This document shows positions 1 to 6,375 of a stretch of 13,075 nucleotides of DNA, piece after piece. The notes under the pieces were generated by a model. The model was given only the letters and a program-made list of their open reading frames with translations, did no database searches and was not told where the DNA came from. The translations under genes and the position numbers were made by a program. This DNA is from CAXBYZ01 sp043826085 (lineage in GTDB: Bacteria; Patescibacteriota; Microgenomatia; UBA1400; CG1-02-47-37), in assembly GCA_043826085.1 (NCBI GenBank), contig JBDRQW010000015.1, forward strand, positions 1 through 13,075, written 5' to 3'. Every line of letters begins with the position of its first letter. Within the stretch, counting starts at the first letter, position 1.

Positions 1-33
1 TATTTCTTTATTACTCATAAAATGTCCTTTCAT
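1..33 (-). CDS. Start of a truncated ORF, probably an IS transposase (partial)
   Basis: Only the first 11 codons are in the window (MKGHFMSNKEI on the minus strand); the gene continues beyond position 1. The start is chosen because GGAGG (complement of 40-44) lies six bases upstream of the ATG at 33-31, one of the best ribosome binding sites in the window. A second in-frame Met lies at 18-16. Repeats at 19-30, 89-101 and 113-125 look like insertion-sequence end repeats. From memory, the MSNKE-type start resembles transposases of the ISNCY/ISDol1 kind, but eleven residues cannot prove the family. The position just inside repeated terminal sequence is the main argument for a transposase. Confidence 0.5.
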   Translation of the reverse strand, partial: MKGHFMSNKEI

Positions 34-48
34 TTTAAACCTCCACTT

Positions 49-71
49 ATCTAATTATTGATTAATTAGAT
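49..71 (-). other. 9-bp inverted repeat ahead of the IS transposase ribosome binding site
   Basis: ATCTAATTA (49-57) and TAATTAGAT (63-71) are perfect complements around the 5-base loop TTGAT. In the transposase transcript (minus strand) the hairpin ends five bases before GGAGG. It may be a protein-binding dyad or a weak AT-only RNA hairpin; nothing in the sequence decides between them. Confidence 0.35.
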
Positions 72-88
72 TATGGATCAGTTTTTAG

Positions 89-125
89 AAAGAGGACATT
101 TCTACTTATTTTAAAGAGGACATTT
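89..125. repeat. Two 13-base direct repeats at the IS end
   Basis: AAAGAGGACATTT occurs exactly at 89-101 and 113-125, a 24-base period (just over two helical turns), so a protein could bind both on the same face. The core AGGACATTTT at 117-126 is the exact reverse complement of AAAATGTCCT at 19-28. These are probably transposase-binding sites. They could also act as a fold-back element on transcripts entering the IS. Confidence 0.6.
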
Positions 126-156
126 TCGCTTAACGCTAACAAATCAACTTACTATC

Positions 157-185
157 TTGCTCCAAGCAGCTTCTCGTGGTAAACT
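157..185 (+). promoter_or_regulatory. Candidate promoter for nusA-infB
   Basis: TTGCTC (157-162), a 17-base spacer and TAAACT (180-185) preceded by an extended -10 TG (177-178) lie between the IS end and the nusA leader. Only three of six -35 and four of six -10 positions fit the sigma70 consensus, so the call rests on spacing, the TG and location. Transcription would start near 192 and give a leader of about 55 bases containing the hairpin at 212-239. Confidence 0.3.
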
Positions 186-211
186 ACTCTCCAGTTAAAT
201 AATTTACGCAC

Positions 212-239
212 AAAGGAGATGGTTAAGCCCATCTTTTTT
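212..239 (+). promoter_or_regulatory. nusA leader hairpin: terminator-like attenuator that contains the only SD-like sequence
   Basis: AGATGG (217-222) pairs with CCATCT (229-234) around the loop TTAAGC, followed by a T-run to 239. Allowing two G-U pairs, the stem extends to 11 bp (212-222 with 229-239), so the T-run itself pairs with AAAGG. The shape is that of an intrinsic terminator, but it lies eight bases before the nusA start, not after a gene. AAGGAG at 213-218 is the only SD-like motif upstream and sits in the 5' arm, 28 bases from the ATG. NusA governs pausing and termination, and nusA operons are known to be autoregulated by attenuation in Escherichia coli. Feedback here is an inference. 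Confidence 0.6.
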
Positions 240-246
240 ATTAAAT

Positions 247-1446
247 ATGTCAAACATCTCTCCAAAGTCAGCCAGAACTGAGTTTACCTCAGCTTTAAAT
301 CAAATTTGTTCAGAAAGAGGCATTTCCATTGAGAAAGTTATCAACACCATAAAATCGGCTTTAATTGCCGCTTATAAAAAAGATCACGAACCGGACGAAG
401 AACTGGAATTTGATGCAGAACTGGACGAAGTCACCGGCTCAGCCAGAATTTTTCAGATTATTGAAGGTAAGCCCAAGAAAGACGTTACTCCTTCAAACTT
501 TGGTCGCATTGCCGCCCAAACCGCCAAACAAGTAATTTTACAAAAAATCAGGGAAGAAGAAAAAGAAGCTATTATTGGCGAGTATACCGATAGAGTTGGC
601 ACCATGGTCAACGGCATGGTTTTAAGATTTGACGGCAAATTTATTGTTTGTGATATCGGTCGCGGTCAAGGTTTAATGCCTCCGGAGGAACAAGCTCGTG
701 ATGAACACTATCGATTAAATCAACGCCTAACTCTTTATATTAAAGACATTACCGAAACCTCCAGAGGTCAACAAATCATAGTCTCTAGAGCAGACAAAGA
801 ACTGGTTCTTGGCTTATTTAAAAGAGAAGTTCCGGAAGTAAACTCAGAAGCCGTAGAAATCAAAGCCATTGCCAGAGAAGCCGGTAATCGTTCCAAAGTG
901 GCAGTTACTTCAACCCAAGCCGGAGTCGATCCGGTCGGTTCATGTGTTGGTCAAAAAGGAGTTCGAGTCCAGGCTATTATTAATGAACTGGGTGGAGAAA
1001 AAATAGACATTATTGAGTTTTCAGAAGACAACGCCAAATTTATTGCCTCTGCTCTTCAGCCGGCCGAAAATCTAAAAGTAAAACTCGACGAAAAAACTAA
1101 AACCGCTGACATCACTGTTCCGGAAGATCAACTTTCTTTAGCTATAGGTAGAGAAGGTCAAAACGTTAGATTAGCCGCCAAATTAACTGGCTATAAAATT
1201 AACTTAATGGGACCTAAAGGAATAAAAACAACCGCCACTAAAGATGATTTCGAGTATGAAATAGATAAACTAGAGCTTTCCAGTCGAGCCAGAAATGCCT
1301 TAATTCAAGCCAAAAAAACGACTATTAAAGACCTTAAGGATATGACTGATTTAGAATTAAAAAACATCAAAGGTTTGGGTCCAAAGACAGTTCAAGAAAT
1401 TCAAGATAAACTAAAGGAATTAAAACCAAATGTTAAAAAGAAATAG
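247..1446 (+). CDS. nusA: Transcription elongation/termination factor NusA with an alpha-CTD-like tail
   Basis: NusA binds RNA polymerase and nascent RNA and modulates pausing, intrinsic termination and antitermination in the cytoplasm. Visible domains are the N-terminal RNAP-binding domain (about 1-125), an S1 domain (about 118-182), KH1 with GQKG at 235-238, and KH2 with GREG at 301-304. Residues about 338-392 form a helix-hairpin-helix module (LELSSRARNAL ... IKGLGPKT) that looks like the RNA polymerase alpha C-terminal domain. R347, N350 and K380 align by eye with E. coli alpha R265, N268 and K298. The start at 247 matches the usual NusA N-terminus. There is no well-placed SD, only the sequestered one in the leader hairpin. 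The gene overlaps infB by 17 bases, so the two are co-transcribed. No rimP lies upstream in the window. Confidence 0.96.
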   Translation: MSNISPKSARTEFTSALNQICSERGISIEKVINTIKSALIAAYKKDHEPDEELEFDAELDEVTGSARIFQIIEGKPKKDVTPSNFGRIAAQTAKQVILQKIREEEKEAIIGEYTDRVGTMVNGMVLRFDGKFIVCDIGRGQGLMPPEEQARDEHYRLNQRLTLYIKDITETSRGQQIIVSRADKELVLGLFKREVPEVNSEAVEIKAIAREAGNRSKVAVTSTQAGVDPVGSCVGQKGVRVQAIINELGGEKIDIIEFSEDNAKFIASALQPAENLKVKLDEKTKTADITVPEDQLSLAIGREGQNVRLAAKLTGYKINLMGPKGIKTTATKDDFEYEIDKLELSSRARNALIQAKKTTIKDLKDMTDLELKNIKGLGPKTVQEIQDKLKELKPNVKKK

Positions 1447-2899
1447 ACCTCCTGTTATTACTGTCATGGGTCATATTGACCACGGTAAAACAACTTTACT
1501 TGATGCCTTAAGAAAAACTAAAGTTCAGGAAAAAGAATCTGGTGGTATTACTCAACATATCGGTGCCTATCAAATAGAGTATAAGGGTAGACCTTTAACT
1601 TTCATAGACACTCCCGGCCACGCCGCTTTTGCCGCCATGAGAGCCAGGGGAGCTCAAGCAACTGATCTAGTCATCTTAGTGGTCGATGCCATTGAATCAA
1701 TTAAACCTCAGACCAAAGAATGCTTAGAACATATCAAGCTTGCCAAAGTTCCATTTTTAGTAGCTATCAATAAAATGGACTTACCGAATGCCTCACCAGC
1801 TATTGTTAAAAAAGATTTGGCTGATGCCGGGGTTGCAGTCGAGGGTTTTGGCGGAGACATAGTTTGTGTCCCCGTTTCAGCCAAAACCGGCTTGGGTTTA
1901 GATCAACTTCTGGAAATGATTTTACTTTCAGTTGACATGCTAGAACTAAAAAGTGACGATCAAGCTGATTTTTCCGGCATAGTTATCGAGTCATCTCTTG
2001 ATCAAAAAAGAGGTACCACCGCCACTATCATTGTAAAAACCGGTACCTTAAAAGTTTCCGACCCCATCTTTACCAAAGATGCTTTCGGAAAAGTTAGAGC
2101 TTTATTTAATGAAAACAATCAAAACTTAATTGAAGTTACTCCCGGTCAACCCGCTCTCATCTTAGGTTTTAAAAAAGTCCCTGCCGTTGGTTCTATCGTT
2201 ACTAGCAGAGAAGATATGGTTCCGAACTCTCAGATGTTTAAAAGTTCGGAACCTGAGAAAAAAAAACCGAAAGGAGTTTCTAGTTCCGAACCTTCAGAGG
2301 ATGGTGAACCCGAACCAGTCAAACAAACCCTTAGAATAGTCTTAAAAGCAGATACCAAAGGTACCTTAGAAGCCATTATTCAAAACCTGGGTGACGAAAT
2401 TACCCTAATTTCTTCAGGGGTTGGAGAGGTTTCCGAATCCGATGTCCTCTTAGCTCAATCAACCAAAGCCAAAATCATTGCTTTTAGAGTTAAATCAGCC
2501 ACTTCAGCTATCGGTCTAGCCGATCGTGAATCAGTTTTAATCAAAAACTACCCCTTAATTCACGAACTTCTAGACGATCTTCAAAAAGAGATTTTAAAAA
2601 TGCTGGAACCCACCATAGACGAAGAAGAGTTGGCTACAGCCAACATCATCGCCGAGTTTACCGTCAAAGGCTCAAAAATAGCCGGTTGCGAGGTAATTAC
2701 CGGTAAACTTATCCCCGGCAGTAAAGTTCACTTAATTAGAAAAAAACAAACCATTGCTGACGGCAAAATTAAATCCATTAATCAAGAGAAAAAAACCGTT
2801 GATCGGGCCATAAAAGGGGAACAGTGCGGAGTTAGTTTTACTACCGCTCTAGACTTTCAACCAAAGGATAAACTGGTTGCCTATAAAAATACCCTATAG
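1430..2899 (+). CDS. infB: Translation initiation factor IF-2, minimal form
   Basis: IF-2 is the GTPase that delivers initiator tRNA to the 30S subunit and promotes subunit joining. G motifs are GHIDHGKT (14-21), DTPGH (60-64), NKMD (114-117) and SAK (150-152). Beta-barrel domain II follows (about 180-260), then domains III and IV (about 299-489, starting LRIVLKAD). At 489 residues it lacks the whole N-terminal extension seen in E. coli (890 residues) and begins at the G domain. An in-frame TAA at 1421-1423 rules out an upstream start, and AAAGGA at 1413-1418 serves as SD inside the end of nusA. The G1 motif has Ile where most IF-2 have Val. The linker at residues 263-298 (charged, with repeated SSEP) is partly encoded by an inserted palindromic repeat. 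Confidence 0.97.
   Translation: MLKRNRPPVITVMGHIDHGKTTLLDALRKTKVQEKESGGITQHIGAYQIEYKGRPLTFIDTPGHAAFAAMRARGAQATDLVILVVDAIESIKPQTKECLEHIKLAKVPFLVAINKMDLPNASPAIVKKDLADAGVAVEGFGGDIVCVPVSAKTGLGLDQLLEMILLSVDMLELKSDDQADFSGIVIESSLDQKRGTTATIIVKTGTLKVSDPIFTKDAFGKVRALFNENNQNLIEVTPGQPALILGFKKVPAVGSIVTSREDMVPNSQMFKSSEPEKKKPKGVSSSEPSEDGEPEPVKQTLRIVLKADTKGTLEAIIQNLGDEITLISSGVGEVSESDVLLAQSTKAKIIAFRVKSATSAIGLADRESVLIKNYPLIHELLDDLQKEILKMLEPTIDEEELATANIIAEFTVKGSKIAGCEVITGKLIPGSKVHLIRKKQTIADGKIKSINQEKKTVDRAIKGEQCGVSFTTALDFQPKDKLVAYKNTL
2218..2253 (+). repeat. Palindromic repeat, family A copy 1, inside infB
   Basis: GGTTCCGAAC (2218-2227) and GTTCGGAACC (2244-2253) form a perfect 10-bp stem with a 16-base loop. 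Extended to 40 bases, the unit matches the one at 2939-2978 in 32 positions, including TCAGATGTT in the loop. Stem position 6 differs (C here, G in copy 2) and its partner at position 31 changes to match, so pairing is kept. It is read through as infB codons 263-275, the variable linker between domains II and III, and does not break the frame. Confidence 0.8.
2282..2300 (+). repeat. Possible degenerate third copy of repeat family A, inside infB
   Basis: AGTTCCGAACC (2282-2292) equals the right arm of copy 2 (2964-2974), and the following TTCAGAGG resembles the loop start TTCAGATG. No good opposite arm follows, so this is a half or decayed copy at best. It encodes another SSEP-like piece of the IF-2 linker. 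Confidence 0.35.
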
Positions 2900-2901
2900 C
2901 A

Positions 2902-2930
2902 TTGACTCTGAAACACTTCTCTGCTAAAAT
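2902..2930 (+). promoter_or_regulatory. Sigma70-type promoter for the DHH-like gene
   Basis: TTGACT (2902-2907), exactly 17 bases, then TAAAAT (2925-2930); each hexamer matches the consensus in five of six positions. It begins three bases after the infB stop. Predicted initiation near 2937 would put the palindrome at 2939-2974 at the very 5' end of the transcript. This is the strongest promoter I see in the window. Confidence 0.7.
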
Positions 2931-2938
2931 TCCTCAAT

Positions 2939-2974
2939 GGTTCGGAACTTTCAGATGTTCCGGAGTTCCGAACC
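2939..2974 (+). repeat. Palindromic repeat, family A copy 2, in a 5' leader
   Basis: GGTTCGGAACT (2939-2949) and AGTTCCGAACC (2964-2974) form a perfect 11-bp stem with a 14-base loop beginning TTCAGATGTT. It lies between the promoter at 2902-2930 and the ATG at 2985, so the mRNA should start with this hairpin. No T-run follows, so it is unlikely to be a terminator. A 5' stem can protect mRNA from 5'-end-dependent decay, which would matter in a genome with an RNase J; that role is inferred. Confidence 0.8.
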
Positions 2975-2984
2975 TTAGTATTTT

Positions 2985-3896
2985 ATGAAACAATACAACA
3001 CTCAACCAATTCAAGTCGCCCTAGAAACTGCCAAAACAGTTTTAATTTTACTTCCCCAAAACCCCAGTTTAGACGCCGCCGCCGCCGGGCTATCTCTTTA
3101 TTTATCTTTATTAAACCAGCAAAAAAAAACCACTATCGGTTGTTCAACTCCAATGACCGTTAACTTTAATCGTCTTTTTGCCGTTGATAAAATCAAGTCA
3201 AACATTGGTAATCAAAACTTGGTTATTTCCTTTCAATATGATGAAGACTCTCTTGAAAAAGTTTCCTATGACAAAGATCCCCAAAATCAAAAAATTCACT
3301 TAACTATCGAACCAAAAGCCGGCTGTTCGCCCCTTGACTCTCAATCAGTCGAGTATTCTTATACCGGTTCAAGCGCCGATCTTATCTTTGTTGTTGGCGC
3401 CAAAAGCAAAGAAGATTTGGGCCCTCTATACCAACAAGAAAAAACTCTCCTTGATGATCCACAAAAAACAGTAGTTAATCTATCAAACCTGGATAAAAAT
3501 ACTCAATTTGGCACAGTTAATCTTTTTGACCCCACTTCAGCCGGCTGTAGCGAAATTACCTTTATAACTTTAAAATCACTCAACCTGCCTATAAATCAAG
3601 ACATCGCTACCAACTTATTAGCCGGTATTGAATCTGCCACCAATAATTTAGCTCAAACCTCATCTCCGGAAACTTATGAAACCGTGGCCGAGTTAATTCG
3701 TTTAGGTGCTAAAAAAGGTTACATCTCACTTACTCCAATTTCTCGTCCCACCTCAACTCCAACTTGGCCATCTCCTAGGCTACTACCAGTTAATCAATTT
3801 CAGCCAGTTCAACCTCCCCAACCCCAACCCCTCCAATCCCCCCAACCGGATTGGCTAAAGCCAAAAGTTCTCACTAGCTCTACCGCTAAGATCTAG
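2985..3896 (+). CDS. DHH/NrnA-like protein with degenerate active site (likely pseudoenzyme)
   Basis: The fold signature is that of DHH-family phosphoesterases such as NrnA, which degrade nanoRNA and pAp: an N-terminal strand then NPSLDAAAAG (26-35), NLSNL (165-169) followed by FGTVNLFDPTSAGCSE, and AGIESATNNLA (213-223) followed by SPETYETVAELIRLGA. The family consensus there is NPDGDALGS, NIDHH and AGI..DTG. By eye the first Asp, the Asp of the second motif (VVGAK at 136-140), the whole DHH triad (S167 N168 L169) and the DTG Asp (A218) are replaced; D30 alone remains. The last 50 residues are a Pro/Gln-rich tail in place of an ordered DHHA1 end. nrnA-type genes commonly sit downstream of infB, which supports the family call. 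It has its own promoter and no SD. It may be a scaffold or ligand sensor. Confidence 0.7.
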   Translation: MKQYNTQPIQVALETAKTVLILLPQNPSLDAAAAGLSLYLSLLNQQKKTTIGCSTPMTVNFNRLFAVDKIKSNIGNQNLVISFQYDEDSLEKVSYDKDPQNQKIHLTIEPKAGCSPLDSQSVEYSYTGSSADLIFVVGAKSKEDLGPLYQQEKTLLDDPQKTVVNLSNLDKNTQFGTVNLFDPTSAGCSEITFITLKSLNLPINQDIATNLLAGIESATNNLAQTSSPETYETVAELIRLGAKKGYISLTPISRPTSTPTWPSPRLLPVNQFQPVQPPQPQPLQSPQPDWLKPKVLTSSTAKI

Positions 3897-3918
3897 TCTT
3901 TATATATTTTAACTTATC

Positions 3919-3927
3919 TGATAAAAT
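3919..3927 (+). promoter_or_regulatory. Extended -10 promoter giving near-leaderless rpsO mRNA
   Basis: TG (3919-3920) plus one base plus TAAAAT (3922-3927) is an extended -10 element. The -35 region at 17 bases spacing (TTTATA, 3899-3904) is weak, as is common with extended -10 promoters. Initiation would fall about 3934, only a few bases before the rpsO ATG at 3937, and no SD is present. Confidence 0.5.
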
Positions 3928-3936
3928 ACCATAGTT

Positions 3937-4206
3937 ATGACCTTGCTTACAGAAAAAAAAGAAAAAATCATTAAAAAATTTGCCACTCAAAAAGGTGACA
4001 CCGGTTCTCCGGAAGTTCAAATTGCTCTTCTGACTGAGCGTATTAAAGAACTCACCGACCATCTTAAAATACACAAAAAAGATAACCATTCAAGAAAAGG
4101 TTTACTGGCCATGGTTAGTAAGCGTCGACGTTTACTAAACTACCTAAAAAGTAAAGATAAAAAAAGACACGAGGATACAATTAAAAAATTAAAATTAAAA
4201 AATTAA
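3937..4206 (+). CDS. rpsO: 30S ribosomal protein S15
   Basis: S15 is a primary binder of 16S rRNA helices 20-22 in the central domain and forms a bridge to the 50S subunit. The 89-residue length is exactly that of most bacterial S15. Hallmarks are GDTGSPEVQIALLTERI (20-36) and the HKKDNHSRKGLLAMVSKRRRLLNYL region (47-71), with a Lys-rich C-terminus. It is followed after 24 bases by pnp, the conserved rpsO-pnp pair. E. coli S15 represses its own mRNA through a leader pseudoknot; the predicted leader here is too short for that, so any feedback would need another site. Confidence 0.97.
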   Translation: MTLLTEKKEKIIKKFATQKGDTGSPEVQIALLTERIKELTDHLKIHKKDNHSRKGLLAMVSKRRRLLNYLKSKDKKRHEDTIKKLKLKN

Positions 4207-4230
4207 ATAGTTTTTTTAGATTATACACAT

Positions 4231-6366
4231 ATGCTAAAAGACAAAGTAATATCAAAATCAGTAATTATTAACAATAAAGAAATTATTATTAAAGTTGGCG
4301 AATTTGCCGAGCAAGCTACCGGTGCTGTTATCGTTACCTCCGGTGAAACCGTTGTTCAAGTTACCGTTGTAGCTGGCAGAGAAAATCCCAGCCTAGGTTA
4401 CTTCCCCCTATCAGTCGAGTACCAAGAAAAACTCTACGCCGCCGGTATCATCAAGGGCTCTCGTTGGGTCAAAAGAGAAGGTAAGCCAACCGATGAATCT
4501 ATTTTAAAAGCCAGATTAATCGATCGATCCATCAGACCCTTATTTCCCAAAGAATACATGTCAGAGGTTCAGGTCATCGTCTCAGTTTTATCCTATGACA
4601 AACAAACCAACCCGGATATCTTAGGCCTAATCGGAACTTCCGCAGCCTTAAGTATCAGCAACATTCCTTTTAAAGGTCCCATCGCCGCTGTCAGAATCGG
4701 TGCCGACCAAACAGACAATTTAATCATTAATCCAACCAAAAAAGAACTAAAAACCTCAAAGCTTGACCTGGTTGTTTCGGGTTCAAGTGAAGCTATCGTT
4801 ATGGTCGAAGCCGGCGCTAACGAAATTGAAGAAAGTCTTACCGTTAAAGCCTTAATCAAAGCCGGTGAAGAAATCAAAAAAATCACTACCCTTATCAATC
4901 AATTAGTAACAGAGGTTGGTGATAAAAAAATCGAGGTTATAGAAACTAAAATTTCTGAAAGTGATAAAAAGCAAATTCTGGCTAAAGCCAAATCTTCACT
5001 CGATGACTTCATCGAAAGATTAAAAACAGGTTCACTCAAAAACGAAATTTATGAAATCGAAAGAGCGGTTATTGATGAACTAGAGAACATCAATCCTGTA
5101 ACCATTAAAGAAATTATTGGTGACTACTTTAACAACGCCTTAAGGGCCCAACTATCAAGTAAAAAAATCAGACCGGATGGTCGCACCATCGATCAAGTTA
5201 GAGATCTCTCTTCAAAAGTCGGTCTCCTTCCAAGAACTCACGGTTCAGCCACATTTAGAAGAGGAGCCACTCAAGCCCTGTCAGTTGTTACTTTGGGCTC
5301 TCCAAGATTAGAACAACTAATCGAAGATCTAGATGGTGAAACTAGCAAGAGATACATGCACCACTATAACTTTCCTTTATTTTGTGTTGGAGAGGTTGGT
5401 CGAATGGGCTGGCCCAAGCGAAGAGAAATTGGCCATGGCGCCTTAGCCGAAAGAGCTATTGAGCCCATGCTTCCAAGTAAAGAAGATTTTCCCTACACCA
5501 TTAGAGTAGTTTCAGAAATTATGTCAAGTAACGGATCCTCATCTATGGCTTCTGTTTGTGGCTCATCCCTTTCCTTAATGGATGCCGGTGTCCCCCTAAA
5601 AAAACCGGTCGCCGGTATTGCCATGGGTTTAATGAAACAAGGTGATAACTACACTGTCTTAACTGACATTCAAGGATTAGAGGATCACATTGGTGACATG
5701 GATTTTAAAGTAGCCGGCACCAAAGATGGGATTACCTCTTTGCAAATGGACATCAAAATTTCCGGCATTCCCTTTGATGTTCTAGAAACTGCTTTAAATC
5801 AGGCAAAAATAGCCAGACTAACCATCTTGGAGTCAATGTCAAAAACTTTAGCTGCTCCAAGAGAAAAGCTTTCTCAATATGCTCCAAAAATTGCCATCAT
5901 CAATATTCCGGTAGAAAAAATTGGTGAACTCATTGGTCCCGGTGGCAGACAAATTAAAGAAATCATCAAATCCACTGAATGTGAAGTTAACGTCGAAGAC
6001 GATGGTCGTGTCACCATTACCGGGAGTACCGACGAAAATCTGGAAAGAGCCGTTACTTGGGTTAAGGGTCTAACCAGAGAAATTCAAGTTGGCGAAGAAT
6101 TTGACGGTACCGTGGTTAGAGTAGAAAACTACGGCGCCTTTGTCGAATTACTTCCCGGTAGAGACGGCATGGTTCATGTTAGTAAGCTTTCGAGTCAATT
6201 TGTTAAAAATATTAATGACGTAGTTAAAATCGGTGACTCTCTTCATGTTAGAGTAGCCAAAATCGATGAAATGAATCGTATCGACCTAACTACTTTAACT
6301 CCCGAGCAAGAGGAGCAAGCCAGACAACAACAGCAATCACGGCCCTTACGTCCTCAGCGTTATTAG
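4231..6366 (+). CDS. pnp: Polyribonucleotide nucleotidyltransferase (PNPase)
   Basis: PNPase is a phosphorolytic 3'-5' exoribonuclease, working as a ring-shaped trimer in mRNA decay. The 711 residues show the full layout: first RNase PH domain (about 1-215), helical linker (about 240-305), second catalytic RNase PH domain (about 310-535), KH domain with GPGG at 569-572, and S1 domain from V620 to about 690. D485, D491 and K493 in DHIGDMDFK correspond to the E. coli catalytic residues D486, D492 and K494, and the FRRGATQAL and GHGALAERA motifs are intact, so it should be active. There is no SD; the ATG follows an AT-rich gap of 24 bases after rpsO. A short Gln/Arg tail ends the protein. Confidence 0.97.
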   Translation: MLKDKVISKSVIINNKEIIIKVGEFAEQATGAVIVTSGETVVQVTVVAGRENPSLGYFPLSVEYQEKLYAAGIIKGSRWVKREGKPTDESILKARLIDRSIRPLFPKEYMSEVQVIVSVLSYDKQTNPDILGLIGTSAALSISNIPFKGPIAAVRIGADQTDNLIINPTKKELKTSKLDLVVSGSSEAIVMVEAGANEIEESLTVKALIKAGEEIKKITTLINQLVTEVGDKKIEVIETKISESDKKQILAKAKSSLDDFIERLKTGSLKNEIYEIERAVIDELENINPVTIKEIIGDYFNNALRAQLSSKKIRPDGRTIDQVRDLSSKVGLLPRTHGSATFRRGATQALSVVTLGSPRLEQLIEDLDGETSKRYMHHYNFPLFCVGEVGRMGWPKRREIGHGALAERAIEPMLPSKEDFPYTIRVVSEIMSSNGSSSMASVCGSSLSLMDAGVPLKKPVAGIAMGLMKQGDNYTVLTDIQGLEDHIGDMDFKVAGTKDGITSLQMDIKISGIPFDVLETALNQAKIARLTILESMSKTLAAPREKLSQYAPKIAIINIPVEKIGELIGPGGRQIKEIIKSTECEVNVEDDGRVTITGSTDENLERAVTWVKGLTREIQVGEEFDGTVVRVENYGAFVELLPGRDGMVHVSKLSSQFVKNINDVVKIGDSLHVRVAKIDEMNRIDLTTLTPEQEEQARQQQQSRPLRPQRY

Positions 6367-6375
6367 GGAATCGAT

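Larger units (their letters stand above)
1..141 (-). mobile_element. One end of an insertion sequence, rest outside the window
   Basis: The stretch carries two direct copies of AAAGAGGACATTT 24 bases apart, an inverted relative at 19-30 inside the first transposase codons, and a start codon reading out of the window. Repeated transposase-binding motifs near a terminus followed by a transposase start are typical of DDE-type insertion sequences. The outer boundary is set near 141, after the AACGCTAACA stretch, by judgement: the other end and target duplication are not visible. The element sits just upstream of the nusA leader and may have separated nusA from an upstream partner. Confidence 0.5.

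Noticed and set aside
142..211. tRNA or other structured RNA gene between the IS end and nusA
   Set aside because: No cloverleaf, T-loop motif or long stem could be found; the only clear structure is the leader hairpin from 212.
1430..2899. infB as a truncated pseudogene because it lacks 400 N-terminal residues
   Set aside because: The G domain and domains II-IV are complete, an SD precedes the start, and short IF-2 forms are normal in reduced genomes.
4593..4898. 101-codon minus-strand open frame inside pnp
   Set aside because: It is antisense to an intact, well-conserved PNPase region, has no SD and its translation shows no recognisable domain; it is a by-product of codon bias.
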